Below are positions 44,060 to 52,666 of a DNA stretch of 64,000 nt, one piece after another; within the stretch, counting starts at the first letter, position 1; each line of letters begins with the position of its first letter. Below the pieces are notes generated by a model. The model was not told the origin of the DNA and made no database searches. It was given only the letters and a program-made list of their open reading frames with translations. The position numbers and the translations under genes were made by a program. The DNA comes from UBA6107 sp964533735 (GTDB lineage Bacteria; Chloroflexota; Anaerolineae; Anaerolineales; Anaerolineaceae), in NCBI GenBank assembly GCA_964533735.1, contig CAZHMD010000006.1, positions 81,049 through 145,048 of the forward strand, written 5' to 3'.

Positions 44060-45319
44060 ATGTTTATTGATGAAGCCAAGATTTTTGTTCGGTCAGGCCG
44101 TGGTGGTGCAGGAATGATGCATTTCCACAGGGAAAAATATGTTCCCCGGGGTGGGCCTGATGGAGGCGATGGCGGTAAAGGTGGGGATGTTATTTTCGAG
44201 GTAAGACCTACCCTTAATACCTTGCAAAGTTTCCGTTTCAAGCACAAATTCCAGGCTGATGATGGCGAAAACGGTGGACCGAGTAACATGTCTGGCAGAT
44301 ATGCCAAAGACCTGGTTATACCTGTACCTCCGGGCACGATCATTTATAACGATCTGACCGGTGAATTATTGGGTGATCTGACGGAACCTGGAGAAAAATT
44401 AAAGGTATGTAAAGGTGGACGGGGAGGACTGGGCAACCAGCATTTCGCCACCTCGCGCAATCAAGCTCCGCGAACTGCAGAGAAAGGTGAACCGCCTGAA
44501 GAATTAAGCCTTCGGTTGGAACTCAAGTTACTGGCGGATGTTGGAATAGTTGGGGTGCCCAATGCAGGAAAATCCAGTTTCCTGGCTGCGGTTACCAATG
44601 CCAATCCAAAGATCGCGGATTATCCTTTTACTACTATTGAGCCAAACCTTGGCGTTGCCAGGCTGGATGAGGATAACACCTTAATCCTGGCTGATATTCC
44701 GGGGTTAATTGAAGGAGCGCATTTGGGTTCCGGATTGGGCTTTGGATTCCTCCGTCATATCCAGCGGACGCGTGTGATCATTCATGTCTTGGATGGAATG
44801 TCTGAAGATCCAATAGCTGATTTTTCACAAACCAACAATGAACTGGCTTTATTTGATGCTGAACTGAAGAAAAAACCTCAGGTAGTGGTGCTGAATAAAA
44901 TTGATCAACCCGAAGCACTGGAAAAATGGGAAAGTATTAAAAAGATTCTCACCAAAAAAGGGTACCAACCTGTGGCCATCTCGACGTTATCGCGTGAGAA
45001 TCTCAAACCAGTTTTATGGAAGACACTGGAACTGCTTAAGGCAACACCGGCTATTGAACCAATCCATAAGATCCCGGTTTACAGACCGGAAGATGACCCG
45101 CGCGATTTCATAATTGTCCGGGAAAACGAAGGCTGGCGCGTTAAAGGCGCGGCCATTGAACGGGCTGCTGAAATGACATATTGGGAGCATGATGGATCTG
45201 TGAGACGTTTCCATCGATTGATGGTTTCTTTGGGTGTTGACGCCGCATTACGTAAAGAAGGGATCGAGGAGGGGGACACTGTTTATATCCGGGATTACGA
45301 ATTGGAATGGCAGGATTAA
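44060..45319 (+). CDS. obgE: Obg-family GTPase
   Basis: A 50S-associated essential GTPase that links ribosome maturation to (p)ppGpp status. At 419 residues it has the glycine-rich Obg fold (GGDGGKGGDVIF), the G domain with VGVPNAGKSSFL (G1), TTIEPNLGV (G2), DIPGL (G3) and LNKID (G4), and a C-terminal OCT domain (about 345-419) with EGWRVKGAAIERAAEMT. The ATG at 44060 gives the classic start MFIDEAKIFVRSG. nadD follows after 12 bases, so the two form an operon. Confidence 0.96.
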   Translation: MFIDEAKIFVRSGRGGAGMMHFHREKYVPRGGPDGGDGGKGGDVIFEVRPTLNTLQSFRFKHKFQADDGENGGPSNMSGRYAKDLVIPVPPGTIIYNDLTGELLGDLTEPGEKLKVCKGGRGGLGNQHFATSRNQAPRTAEKGEPPEELSLRLELKLLADVGIVGVPNAGKSSFLAAVTNANPKIADYPFTTIEPNLGVARLDEDNTLILADIPGLIEGAHLGSGLGFGFLRHIQRTRVIIHVLDGMSEDPIADFSQTNNELALFDAELKKKPQVVVLNKIDQPEALEKWESIKKILTKKGYQPVAISTLSRENLKPVLWKTLELLKATPAIEPIHKIPVYRPEDDPRDFIIVRENEGWRVKGAAIERAAEMTYWEHDGSVRRFHRLMVSLGVDAALRKEGIEEGDTVYIRDYELEWQD

Positions 45320-45331
45320 GTTAGAGGAAAT

Positions 45332-45928
45332 ATGCGCATAGGTATTTTCGGTGGAACTTTTGATCCTCCCCATGTTGGCCATTTGATTTTGGCTGAAGAA
45401 TGCCGTACACAGCTCAACCTGGATAAGCTGCTCTGGGTTGTAACGGATAACCCTCCACATAAGCGTTATGTCAATATAAGTCCGATCGAAGACCGTGTCA
45501 AACTTGTCGAGAAAGCCATCACAGACAATAATGCATTTGTTCTTTCACGTGTGGATATCGACCGGCCGGCCCCGCACTTTGCAATTGATACAGTAAACAT
45601 ACTCAAGAATGAAAATCCGGGTGCGCAATTCTTTTACCTGATGGGGGGTGATTCTCTGCATGATTTGCCAACCTGGAACCGGCCAAAAGATTTCATAGAA
45701 TTATGCGATGGAATAGGCGTTATGCGCCGACACGCAGACCAGGTCGATTTGGTTTCTCTTGAAAAACTACTCCCCGGTATTAGTAAAAAAGTAATGATCG
45801 TAGATGCGCCAATATTGGAGATCTCCTCCAAGGAAATCCGCCAAAGGATAAATGAAAGGCAGGGGTATCGATATTACCTGCGCGATGCGGTTTACCAGGC
45901 GGTAATGGATTTGGGACTATACAGATAA
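45332..45928 (+). CDS. nadD: Nicotinate-nucleotide adenylyltransferase
   Basis: The enzyme makes NaAD from NaMN and ATP in NAD synthesis. The product is 198 residues. The nucleotidyltransferase motif is GIFGGTFDPPHVGHL, with the conserved ISSKEIRQRIN near the end, and DNPPHK substrate-loop residues in between. AGAGGAAAT precedes the ATG. It follows obgE by 12 bases, a very common bacterial arrangement; the usual next gene rsfS is absent, and a permease gene on the opposite strand follows instead. Confidence 0.95.
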   Translation: MRIGIFGGTFDPPHVGHLILAEECRTQLNLDKLLWVVTDNPPHKRYVNISPIEDRVKLVEKAITDNNAFVLSRVDIDRPAPHFAIDTVNILKNENPGAQFFYLMGGDSLHDLPTWNRPKDFIELCDGIGVMRRHADQVDLVSLEKLLPGISKKVMIVDAPILEISSKEIRQRINERQGYRYYLRDAVYQAVMDLGLYR

Positions 45929-45937
45929 CCCGTTTCC

Positions 45938-47170
45938 TTAATTCCAAATAAAAATTGAAATCCAGGCAATGGAAAGTAAAAGCGTAATGAAAGTGATGAT
46001 TACGCCAATCTTTGTGTATTCCCAAAAAGAAATATGAACTCGTCTGCGTTTGGCTGATTCTGCTACGATCAGATTAGCCACTGACCCCAGCAAGGTGAGA
46101 TTACCTGCCAGGGTTGAACTTACAGCAAGTGTAAGCCAACCTGCAGTTTGATTCGTCATCTGGGTAATTATCGGTTTTAACAACAATACCGCTGGAACAT
46201 TAGAAACAATATTGCTCAGGATGGTGGTGAGTACACTTAGGTTGAATGAATTAATCTCCCCGGCATTTTGAACCATTTCTCCCAGTTTATCCGTAATTCC
46301 ATTAATTTCCATCGTACCGGTAACAATAAAGAGAGCGCTAAAAAATACCAGGATTTCCCAATCGATGCTGCTGAAAATCTTTTCAGGTTTAACTCTGCGC
46401 GTTATAAGCAAGATACAGGCAGCCACTAAAGAAGCGAGCGCAGTTGGAACTTCTAAAATAAAGGCTATTAAAAGTCCAACTGTGACCACCAGGGTTTTAA
46501 TGAGCAGAGGTTTGTAGTAGCGTATTTCCCGTGTTGGCGGTATGGAGAAAAAATTATTCTTTGCAAACTCTTTTTTATAAAACAGGGTGATGATAACCCA
46601 AATGACACCCAGGCAGAGGATCGCAATGGGAGCAAGCGCAACCGTGAAGTCGAAGTAACTGATCTTCGAAGCGACTCCTATGATCATGTTTTGTGGATTC
46701 CCGGTAAGGGTTGCAACTGAACCGATGTTCGCAGCCGTTGCCAGGGCGATAAGGTAGGGTATAGGGTTGCGATTGATTGCCAGGAGCAGATCCAGTAAGA
46801 AAGGAGTGAACATAATGCAAATCGTGTCATTTAGGAATAATGCGCTCAGGATTCCCACAAGTAATATCTCAATAATCAGGAATACCCTGGGCTTACGGGT
46901 GAGGCGTAATAACAAGGCGCCAGCAAGCCTAAAAAAACCTGAAAGTCGCAGATTGGAATTTATCACCATCATGCTGAAAAGAAGAATCAAGGTATCAAGG
47001 TCAAGCAAGGATCCTATTTGCCTGAACTGCAGCTGGCGGAAAACAAGCAGTAAGCCCACACCCAGCAAAGTTATCGTTGTGCGGTTGGATTGAAATTTTG
47101 GCACGAAACCAATCGCCAACCCGATGTAAACCAGCGATGCGATGATTATTGTTACCCAGGGACTTCCCAT
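45938..47170 (-). CDS. ArsB/NhaD-superfamily (SLC13-like) anion permease
   Basis: This 410-residue membrane protein has about 11 helices, in the ion-transporter superfamily with ArsB, CitM and SLC13. Motifs are ALFLNDTICIMFTPFLL and the helix-break TAANIGSVATLTGNPQN, with a matching second-half tract SNVPAVLLLKP and ANLTLLGSVANLIVAE. Those two repeats are the family's binding loops. Substrate (arsenite, phosphonate, dicarboxylate) is not deducible, and no ars genes are adjacent. I chose the ATG at 47170 (MGSPWV); a GTG 26 codons upstream has no ribosome site. Confidence 0.83.
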   Translation of the reverse strand: MGSPWVTIIIASLVYIGLAIGFVPKFQSNRTTITLLGVGLLLVFRQLQFRQIGSLLDLDTLILLFSMMVINSNLRLSGFFRLAGALLLRLTRKPRVFLIIEILLVGILSALFLNDTICIMFTPFLLDLLLAINRNPIPYLIALATAANIGSVATLTGNPQNMIIGVASKISYFDFTVALAPIAILCLGVIWVIITLFYKKEFAKNNFFSIPPTREIRYYKPLLIKTLVVTVGLLIAFILEVPTALASLVAACILLITRRVKPEKIFSSIDWEILVFFSALFIVTGTMEINGITDKLGEMVQNAGEINSFNLSVLTTILSNIVSNVPAVLLLKPIITQMTNQTAGWLTLAVSSTLAGNLTLLGSVANLIVAESAKRRRVHISFWEYTKIGVIITFITLLLSIAWISIFIWN

Positions 47171-47302
47171 AAAAAATGAGACCTCGATGATAGATTTCCG
47201 TTTTTTTGCTTTGAACTTATTGAGTGTGATACCTTTGCTAAGGTTCACAAAAATTGGAAGGACTTGGAATTAAATATAAATCGAAAGGCCAATCCGGGCA
47301 AG

Positions 47303-47337
47303 GAAAATAAAAAACCTGGACGTTTTATCCAGGTTTT
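47303..47337 (-). terminator. Terminator of the sigma/envelope operon
   Basis: On the minus strand AAAACCTGGA and TCCAGGTTTT form a 10-pair stem followed by TTTTATTTTCC. It ends the operon that runs from the ECF sigma gene to the toast-rack lipoprotein. Confidence 0.85.
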
Positions 47338-47357
47338 GAGTGTACAACTCGTAAAAC

Positions 47358-48200
47358 CTACTGCTTCACCAGGTTCAAGTTTCCAACTGCCATGTCAACA
47401 GTAATTCTGATTACAGGACCAGTTGATCCGCTGGTGTAAGTGTTCCCATTAATCGTCCAGGTTCCATTGGCATTGATGTTGCTGAGTCCGCCATTGACTG
47501 TTATTGTTGCCTGCATATTGGCGGGAATGGTTAGGGTGATATCACTCATGCCAGCGCTAATGCGCACGTTGATATCATTCCCGGAGTCACCTGAAAAATC
47601 CAGTTCATAACTGCCGGCACCACCCGTAAAGACTACCTCGTCAACATTAGCATTGCCTAGACCTATAAGGTTTACTTCGGAAGCTCCTGTCCGGTATTCT
47701 AGTAAATCCATAGCCGCGGGATTGGGGGTATTGAAGGTGACCGTGGATTTACTGGCACCATCGGCGATGCTTAACCTGGTGAGTGAGAGACCGCTGAGAT
47801 CAAGTGAACCTTCGTACGCACCGGAAGCAATTGATAGATCAATTGGTGTGGAACCCAGTTTGAGCTCCCACTCGTTGATGATTTGACCATCTGGTAGTCC
47901 GACGGTGGATGTATTTGTCTGGGACAAGGTAATCCCGTTGCTTTCGTTTTCAATTACCGGCACCCAGGCATCAACGTTATAGAGGACGGTGCCCTCAACA
48001 GTATTTGTCGCACCTCCACTAAGGTCCAACTTACCTGCCCCCATTTCAATTTTCATCATCACAGGAGAACCGGTGACTTTTTCATTAATTTCAAGAGTCT
48101 GGGTAACTCCAGTACGAACCTTGGGAACATTTACTGAAAAAGTACAGGACATCAATAAACCGAGTACCAAGATCAAAGTGAGAATTTTGATTGTTTTCAT
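47358..48200 (-). CDS. Toast-rack/DUF2154-like lipoprotein
   Basis: The 280-residue lipoprotein has a signal ending LLMSCTFS and then regular beta-strand repeats with Gly/Asn turns, such as MKIEMGAGKLDLSGGA and VFTGGAGSYELDFSGDSG. These match the N-terminal toast_rack and DUF2154/4097-type beta-solenoid family, whose function is unsettled but which is often tied to LiaF-like envelope-stress sensing. It is the last gene downstream of the ECF sigma and bactofilin-like genes, suggesting a surface stress response. The spacing to the bactofilin-like gene is 36 bases. Confidence 0.75.
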   Translation of the reverse strand: MKTIKILTLILVLGLLMSCTFSVNVPKVRTGVTQTLEINEKVTGSPVMMKIEMGAGKLDLSGGATNTVEGTVLYNVDAWVPVIENESNGITLSQTNTSTVGLPDGQIINEWELKLGSTPIDLSIASGAYEGSLDLSGLSLTRLSIADGASKSTVTFNTPNPAAMDLLEYRTGASEVNLIGLGNANVDEVVFTGGAGSYELDFSGDSGNDINVRISAGMSDITLTIPANMQATITVNGGLSNINANGTWTINGNTYTSGSTGPVIRITVDMAVGNLNLVKQ

Positions 48201-48236
48201 AATATTCTTCTTCCAATTATTTTCAAGGCATTATTC

Positions 48237-49250
48237 TTATATTTCTGGTTGATCTGTAATTTCAGCTGTCTGTGCCGGAAGGACGGAATTGATCAGTTTT
48301 TTGGCATATTTTGCAGACCCAAATCGTGATATGAGTACGGCACCCAATCCAAAAAGGGCGATTATCATACCCACAAGCCAACCTGCGCATGGGATCATGC
48401 TCGCAAAGCCAGCCACAAGACTTAGCAGCAGGCTGCCGATTCCAGCATCGATGGCAGGGTGCCAATCCGTTTTGAATAAGGCTGCAATCCGGGTACCAAT
48501 CTCATGACCAGCTGTGATCCAACCATATAACAGCGAGAAAACGAAGAGGAGGATTGCCAGGATTGCGACAGGAATGAGAATGATCGTGATTGTTAGGATG
48601 ACAACGACAATTGGGAAAACGACCACGGTGAGTAATCCGACGCCGCCAGCCACGAGTGGTTCAGAAGTGAGGGTGGTTGAGACGCGCTTGATCTGTTCTG
48701 GCAGTAGAAGTCCGAGGATGACCGCCAGTGCGCTGATTGCGAGAGCCTGGAAAGTGATCGATAGTACGCGGGTTAATGGATCTTGTGTGTAAGAAAATGG
48801 AGTCAGAACTTTACCTGTATCTTTAAGATTGAAAAAGGATGGTGATTGTTCCGTTATTTCCCCGGTTACTGTTGCCAGGGGTGATCGTTTGATGGTGGCA
48901 CCAATGAGGACCATGTCTCCATTAACAACCGCCGTATCTTCAAGGGTGACCGCGCCGCCTATGGCAATGATATTGCCATCCACGGTTCCGGCGAGCGAAA
49001 GGGTGCCGCCAGACAGGATTATGTCACCAAGCATTTTCGATTCTGCTTCGATGGCTGCAGTTCCACCAATTACGGCCAGGTTACCTGTCAGGGTATCTCC
49101 CGCAGCCAGGCGATAAGTGTTGCCAATGATTAGCTGGTCACCGACATAGTCGTTCCCGGGGGTTGGGTCCTGTGCCTGCACCGACACTGGAGCTAGAACA
49201 AAAATCGATAGTAGCAACAAAATTACGATTAATTGGATTGATTTTTTCAT
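48237..49250 (-). CDS. Polymer-forming (bactofilin-like) integral membrane protein
   Basis: The protein has 337 residues: a signal peptide (cleavage near VQAQD), a beta-helical polymer-forming segment (about 35-150, with repeated GDIILSGGTLSLAGTVDGNI-type strands) and then four or five membrane helices (about 165-310). Bactofilin repeats polymerise without nucleotide; here they would lie outside the membrane, unlike classical cytosolic bactofilins. It starts inside the anti-sigma gene (four-base ATGA overlap), so it is translationally coupled to it and is likely a target of the sigma factor. Confidence 0.8.
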   Translation of the reverse strand: MKKSIQLIVILLLLSIFVLAPVSVQAQDPTPGNDYVGDQLIIGNTYRLAAGDTLTGNLAVIGGTAAIEAESKMLGDIILSGGTLSLAGTVDGNIIAIGGAVTLEDTAVVNGDMVLIGATIKRSPLATVTGEITEQSPSFFNLKDTGKVLTPFSYTQDPLTRVLSITFQALAISALAVILGLLLPEQIKRVSTTLTSEPLVAGGVGLLTVVVFPIVVVILTITIILIPVAILAILLFVFSLLYGWITAGHEIGTRIAALFKTDWHPAIDAGIGSLLLSLVAGFASMIPCAGWLVGMIIALFGLGAVLISRFGSAKYAKKLINSVLPAQTAEITDQPEI

Positions 49251-49783
49251 TTTGCATTCACCTTTTTAATGGATACGCGCCAAATGGAAACACCCCAGGC
49301 CAATACAGCGAGGGTGATCCAACCAGCCAGTAAAGCTCCGCTGACGATGAGAAGCGTGGTTGGGGCTACTTTTATTAGACTCTGCACCAGGGTCCAGAGT
49401 TCCTTAATTGCCTCCATGAATCGCACGACGGACGAGGTAACCCCCACGAGCATGGAGATGATTGATATGTTCGGTACCAGTAAAGCTCCAAGGGCAATGA
49501 GGACCATGAAGGCTCCGCCAACGAAACTGGCCAGCAGGGTGCGTGCCTGTTTACGCTGTTTCATTAGTTTGAATAAGGCAAGCCGTTCTGGCCACTGACC
49601 TGAAAAGTTGCCGGGTGCTTTCTTTACCCCGCTGGTTACCAGTTGACGGCGGGCTTCATGCCAGGTCTTGTACAGATGGGCGCAATGGTCGCACTCCTTG
49701 ATGTGCTCCTCCATCAACTCTTTTTCTGTTGGTGTACCTGAATATTCATCCAGGATCCAATTTTCAAACGGCTGGTGATTCAT
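49247..49783 (-). CDS. Zinc-finger anti-sigma factor
   Basis: This 178-residue membrane protein has a cytosolic N-terminal ZAS domain with HIKECDHC (HxxxCxxC) and two membrane helices. It should hold the neighbouring ECF sigma factor inactive until a signal. The ATG at 49783 is chosen because AGGAG precedes it; an upstream in-frame start would put 31 residues inside the sigma gene. It overlaps the sigma gene by 20 bases and the bactofilin-like gene by four, forming a continuous coupled unit. Confidence 0.88.
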   Translation of the reverse strand: MNHQPFENWILDEYSGTPTEKELMEEHIKECDHCAHLYKTWHEARRQLVTSGVKKAPGNFSGQWPERLALFKLMKQRKQARTLLASFVGGAFMVLIALGALLVPNISIISMLVGVTSSVVRFMEAIKELWTLVQSLIKVAPTTLLIVSGALLAGWITLAVLAWGVSIWRVSIKKVNAK

Positions 49784-50357
49784 TTTTTCTCCTTTCCTTC
49801 CCTGGAGAGGTGGTTTCAACCAAAACTCTGGTTGCCAGTAGTTTCCTTGCCCGGTGTAACCGGCTTTTAACCGCACTAATCGATAAATTCAACATTTCGC
49901 CTATTTCTTCCTCCGAACTTTCATACCAATATTTTAAAATTACTGCTGCCCTATCCAAAGGATGTAAAGAATTGATCAGCTCATGTAATGCGGTATCCTC
50001 TTCATTCAGGCTAAGTTGTTTCTCAGGTGTGGGGACGGCCGGATCGTGGATATCAAAATCCGGGAATTCATCAAGCTCAAAAAGTGGGATGCGGCGTTTA
50101 CGTTGTTGATCAATGCAATAGTGGGCAGCGATGGAAAGGAGCCAGGTGATGAAAGACCGGTGCGGGTCGTAGCGTTTAAGGTTTTGATACGCCCTCCAAA
50201 AAGTCTCCTGGGCAGCATCTTCAGCTGCGCCTGCTTCACCGAGCATTCGAAAACACATGTTGTAAACTGGATTCTGGTAGGTTTCAACAAGCTTTGTGAA
50301 AGCTTCATCGTCCCCATTGCAGGCTTTTGCGATCCATTGGCTGTCAGAGTTTGCCAC
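49764..50357 (-). CDS. ECF-family RNA polymerase sigma factor
   Basis: This 197-residue sigma-70 has region 2 (FTKLVETYQNPVYNMCFRMLG, AAEDAAQETFWRAYQNL, FITWLLSIAAHYCID) and region 4 (LHPLDRAAVILKYWYESSEEEIGEMLNLSISAVKSRLHRARK), with no region 1 or 3. It is close to the RpoE/SigW type. The gene is preceded by an ECF-type promoter, fits autoregulation, and is cotranscribed with its anti-sigma factor and envelope proteins. Confidence 0.95.
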   Translation of the reverse strand: MANSDSQWIAKACNGDDEAFTKLVETYQNPVYNMCFRMLGEAGAAEDAAQETFWRAYQNLKRYDPHRSFITWLLSIAAHYCIDQQRKRRIPLFELDEFPDFDIHDPAVPTPEKQLSLNEEDTALHELINSLHPLDRAAVILKYWYESSEEEIGEMLNLSISAVKSRLHRARKLLATRVLVETTSPGKERRKNESPAV

Positions 50358-50392
50358 TACAACACCATGTCTTCAATTGTTCTATGAATGTA

Positions 50393-50415
50393 TACGCAAC
50401 CTTCTCGAAAAGGTT
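50393..50415 (-). promoter_or_regulatory. ECF-type promoter of the sigma operon
   Basis: On the minus strand AAC (50415-50413), exactly 16 bases, then CGTA (50396-50393), the SigW-like ECF pattern. The start would be near 50385, 28 bases before the ATG. Confidence 0.6.
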
Positions 50416-50418
50416 GCG
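50395..50418. repeat. Inverted repeat overlapping the ECF promoter
   Basis: CGCAACCTT and AAGGTTGCG are a perfect 9-base inverted repeat around six bases. The -35 and -10 elements lie within its two arms. Confidence 0.6.
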
Positions 50419-50464
50419 GTAATATGAAAGTAAATATAGAGAAATTTCTTGTTGCGTGAAAACC

Positions 50465-51100
50465 TCAGAAGACCATTTCCTCTTTGCCAGCCAATTTTGC
50501 CTGGATGCGCTCCACTACCAGGTCGAGATGCCTGGCTTTATGGACGAAGTCCAGGTCATCTGTGCGCAGGGTCAACACCGGGCACAGGTCGAAATTCTTT
50601 ATCCAATCGGTGTAATAGGAATCCAGCAGGTTGAGGTAATCCGCGCTGATGGAGGTTTCCATCTCACGGCCTCGCTTTTGTATCCTTTTGATCAACAACT
50701 CAACGGGTGCTTTCAAGTAGATGAGGAGGGAAGGGGCGGGTAAATTCTTGGTGACGATGTCAAATACCTGCCGGTAGGTGAGGTAATCGCGCTCATTGAT
50801 GTTTCCCATGCTGTGCAGCGCGCGGGCAAAGATGTAGGCATCTTCGTAAATGCTGCGGTCAATTATGGCCGACTGGGAGTCCTCGAAAAGGTCCAGGTGC
50901 TGCTGCGCGCGGTGACCAAGGAAGAACACCTGCAAGTGGAAAGACCAGGCTTTCATGTCGCCGTAGAAGTCAGGCAGGTAGGGGTTATCCGCCACCGATT
51001 CGTAGGCGGTCTTCCAGCCAAGTCTTTCGCCAATGCGTTCAGTGAGGGATGTTTTACCGGATCCGATGTTACCTGCGACGAGGATGAGGCGTTTGGGCAT
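50465..51100 (-). CDS. Deoxynucleoside kinase
   Basis: The enzyme phosphorylates deoxyadenosine and/or deoxyguanosine (dGK/dAK type) in salvage. It has 211 residues. Walker A is AGNIGSGKTS, the ERS-equivalent motif is IIDRSIYEDAYIFA and the LID is IKRIQKRGREMET. Exact substrate preference cannot be read from sequence. Base composition rises sharply here compared with the sigma operon next to it, and stays high up to msrA. It is divergent from lysA. Confidence 0.9.
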   Translation of the reverse strand: MPKRLILVAGNIGSGKTSLTERIGERLGWKTAYESVADNPYLPDFYGDMKAWSFHLQVFFLGHRAQQHLDLFEDSQSAIIDRSIYEDAYIFARALHSMGNINERDYLTYRQVFDIVTKNLPAPSLLIYLKAPVELLIKRIQKRGREMETSISADYLNLLDSYYTDWIKNFDLCPVLTLRTDDLDFVHKARHLDLVVERIQAKLAGKEEMVF

Positions 51101-51216
51101 GATTCTCTCCTTGGATGTTGGTTAACCTCAATTATATGATATCTGCCAACTCTTGCGTAAATCAGCGCGTTTGGCGATTTTGCCAGCCTCGTGAGATAAT
51201 TGCGGAGAGGTAACCC

Positions 51217-52533
51217 ATGGCAGAATTGTATAAGAACAGATTAAGCGTTTTCCCCATTACTGCGAAAATTGACACAGATGGCGGCCTTACCATCGCGGGA
51301 TGTGATGCAGTGGCGCTGGCGCAGCAATACGGCACACCGTTGTATCTCTATGATGCTGCGACGATAAAAGGGCAAATCTCCAGCCTGCAGTACCTACTGA
51401 AAAACCATTACGGCGAGAACGCCCTGGTCGCCTACGCCGGCAAGGCGTACTTCTCCTTCGTATTGGCGCAGAAACTGGCCCAGATTGGTATCGGCGCGGA
51501 CCTGGTCTCGATAGGCGATATCCACGTGGCGCAGATAGCCGGCCTTGACCCTGACGGCATCCACCTCCACGGCAACAACAAATCCGCAGAGGAGATCAAC
51601 GCCGCGCTGGACTGGGGCATCCAGGCTATCGTGGTAGACAGCCTCGACGAGCTGGAGTTTGTCGAAACGCTGGCTGCGCAAAAACGCAAATCCGCACGCA
51701 TCTGGCTGCGCATCACGCCGGACCTGACCGTGGATACGCACCCTCACATCCAGACCTCACACCCGGCGTCAAAGTTCGGGTTTCACATCCTGGGAGGGCA
51801 GGCCAACCAGGCGATCCGCCGCGCCCAGGCCAGCCAGTGGTTGAAACTGGTCGGGCTGCACACGCATTTGGGCTCGCAGCTGCGCGACCCGCAAGTCTAC
51901 AGGGGAGCCATTGAGAAGATGTATGCTGTAGCCGCTGAGGAAGGTTTCATCCCCGAGGAGTTCTCACCGGGCGGCGGATGGGGAGTGCGTTACACAGAAG
52001 AGGATCCCATCAACGACCCCGATCAGTGGATTGCCGTGGTCTCCGCCACTGTCAAAGCCCAATGTCTGCTGAGAGGTTGGCCGTTGCCGCGCCTGGTGAT
52101 CGAACCCGGGCGCTTCACCATTGCCCGGGCGGGAGTGGCGCTGTACACCATCGGCGCGCAAAAGACCACGCCGGATGGCACTCGCATCCTGGCGGTGGAT
52201 GGCGGCATCGCGGATAACCCGCGCGTGGCGCTCTACGCCGCCCGCTATACTGCGCTCATCGCCAACCGTGCAAACGCTGCAGCCGCCAACGCCGCGCGCG
52301 TTGTGGGCAAGTTCTGCGAGACCGGGGACGTGCTCATCGAAAGTGTGACCCTGCCTGAGGTTGCCCGCGGTGAGATCCTGGCCATTCCTGTGGCAGGAGC
52401 GTACCAGTTGAGCATGGCATCCAATTACAACTTTGCCACACGCCCAACCGTGTTGTGGCTGGAGGATGGCAGGGTGGAAGTCATGCAGCCGCGCGAACGC
52501 CCGGAGGAAAGCTCCTGGTGGATGAATGCGTAA
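51217..52533 (+). CDS. lysA: Diaminopimelate decarboxylase
   Basis: Last step of lysine biosynthesis, PLP-dependent, 438 residues. The PLP Lys is in LVAYAGKAYFSF, the glycine phosphate loop is FSPGGGWGVRY, and the catalytic Cys/substrate segment is GKFCETGDVLIE. The C-terminal AGAYQLSMASNYN is standard. GGAGAGG lies before the ATG, and TTGGCG-18-GATAAT with an extended TGA upstream (51171-51200) could be the promoter. Codon usage is much richer in G+C than in genes before 50 kb. Confidence 0.95.
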   Translation: MAELYKNRLSVFPITAKIDTDGGLTIAGCDAVALAQQYGTPLYLYDAATIKGQISSLQYLLKNHYGENALVAYAGKAYFSFVLAQKLAQIGIGADLVSIGDIHVAQIAGLDPDGIHLHGNNKSAEEINAALDWGIQAIVVDSLDELEFVETLAAQKRKSARIWLRITPDLTVDTHPHIQTSHPASKFGFHILGGQANQAIRRAQASQWLKLVGLHTHLGSQLRDPQVYRGAIEKMYAVAAEEGFIPEEFSPGGGWGVRYTEEDPINDPDQWIAVVSATVKAQCLLRGWPLPRLVIEPGRFTIARAGVALYTIGAQKTTPDGTRILAVDGGIADNPRVALYAARYTALIANRANAAAANAARVVGKFCETGDVLIESVTLPEVARGEILAIPVAGAYQLSMASNYNFATRPTVLWLEDGRVEVMQPRERPEESSWWMNA

Positions 52534-52559
52534 GCTGCGCATCCTGAGAGCCAAATCAG

Positions 52560-52568
52560 TGTTATAAT
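52560..52568 (+). promoter_or_regulatory. Extended -10 promoter of the DEAD-box gene
   Basis: TGT followed by a perfect TATAAT, start near 52575, giving a leader of about 90 bases. Confidence 0.6.
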
Positions 52569-52615
52569 CCCTGCTGCAGCCGAAAGGTTGTGATTTACAA
52601 TCGTGCGTGGTTTGC

Positions 52616-52644
52616 TACCCTGCCGGTTTCGGAAGGGTATTTTT
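52616..52644 (+). promoter_or_regulatory. Terminator-like leader hairpin of the DEAD-box gene
   Basis: TACCCT-G-CCG / CGG-A-AGGGTA with a GTTT loop (nine pairs, one G/A mismatch), followed by T5. It sits 22 bases before the GTG start and 12 bases before AGGAG. Cold-shock helicase genes often carry regulatory leaders. Confidence 0.6.
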
Positions 52645-52666
52645 ATGTGTGATGTCAGGAGTAGAA

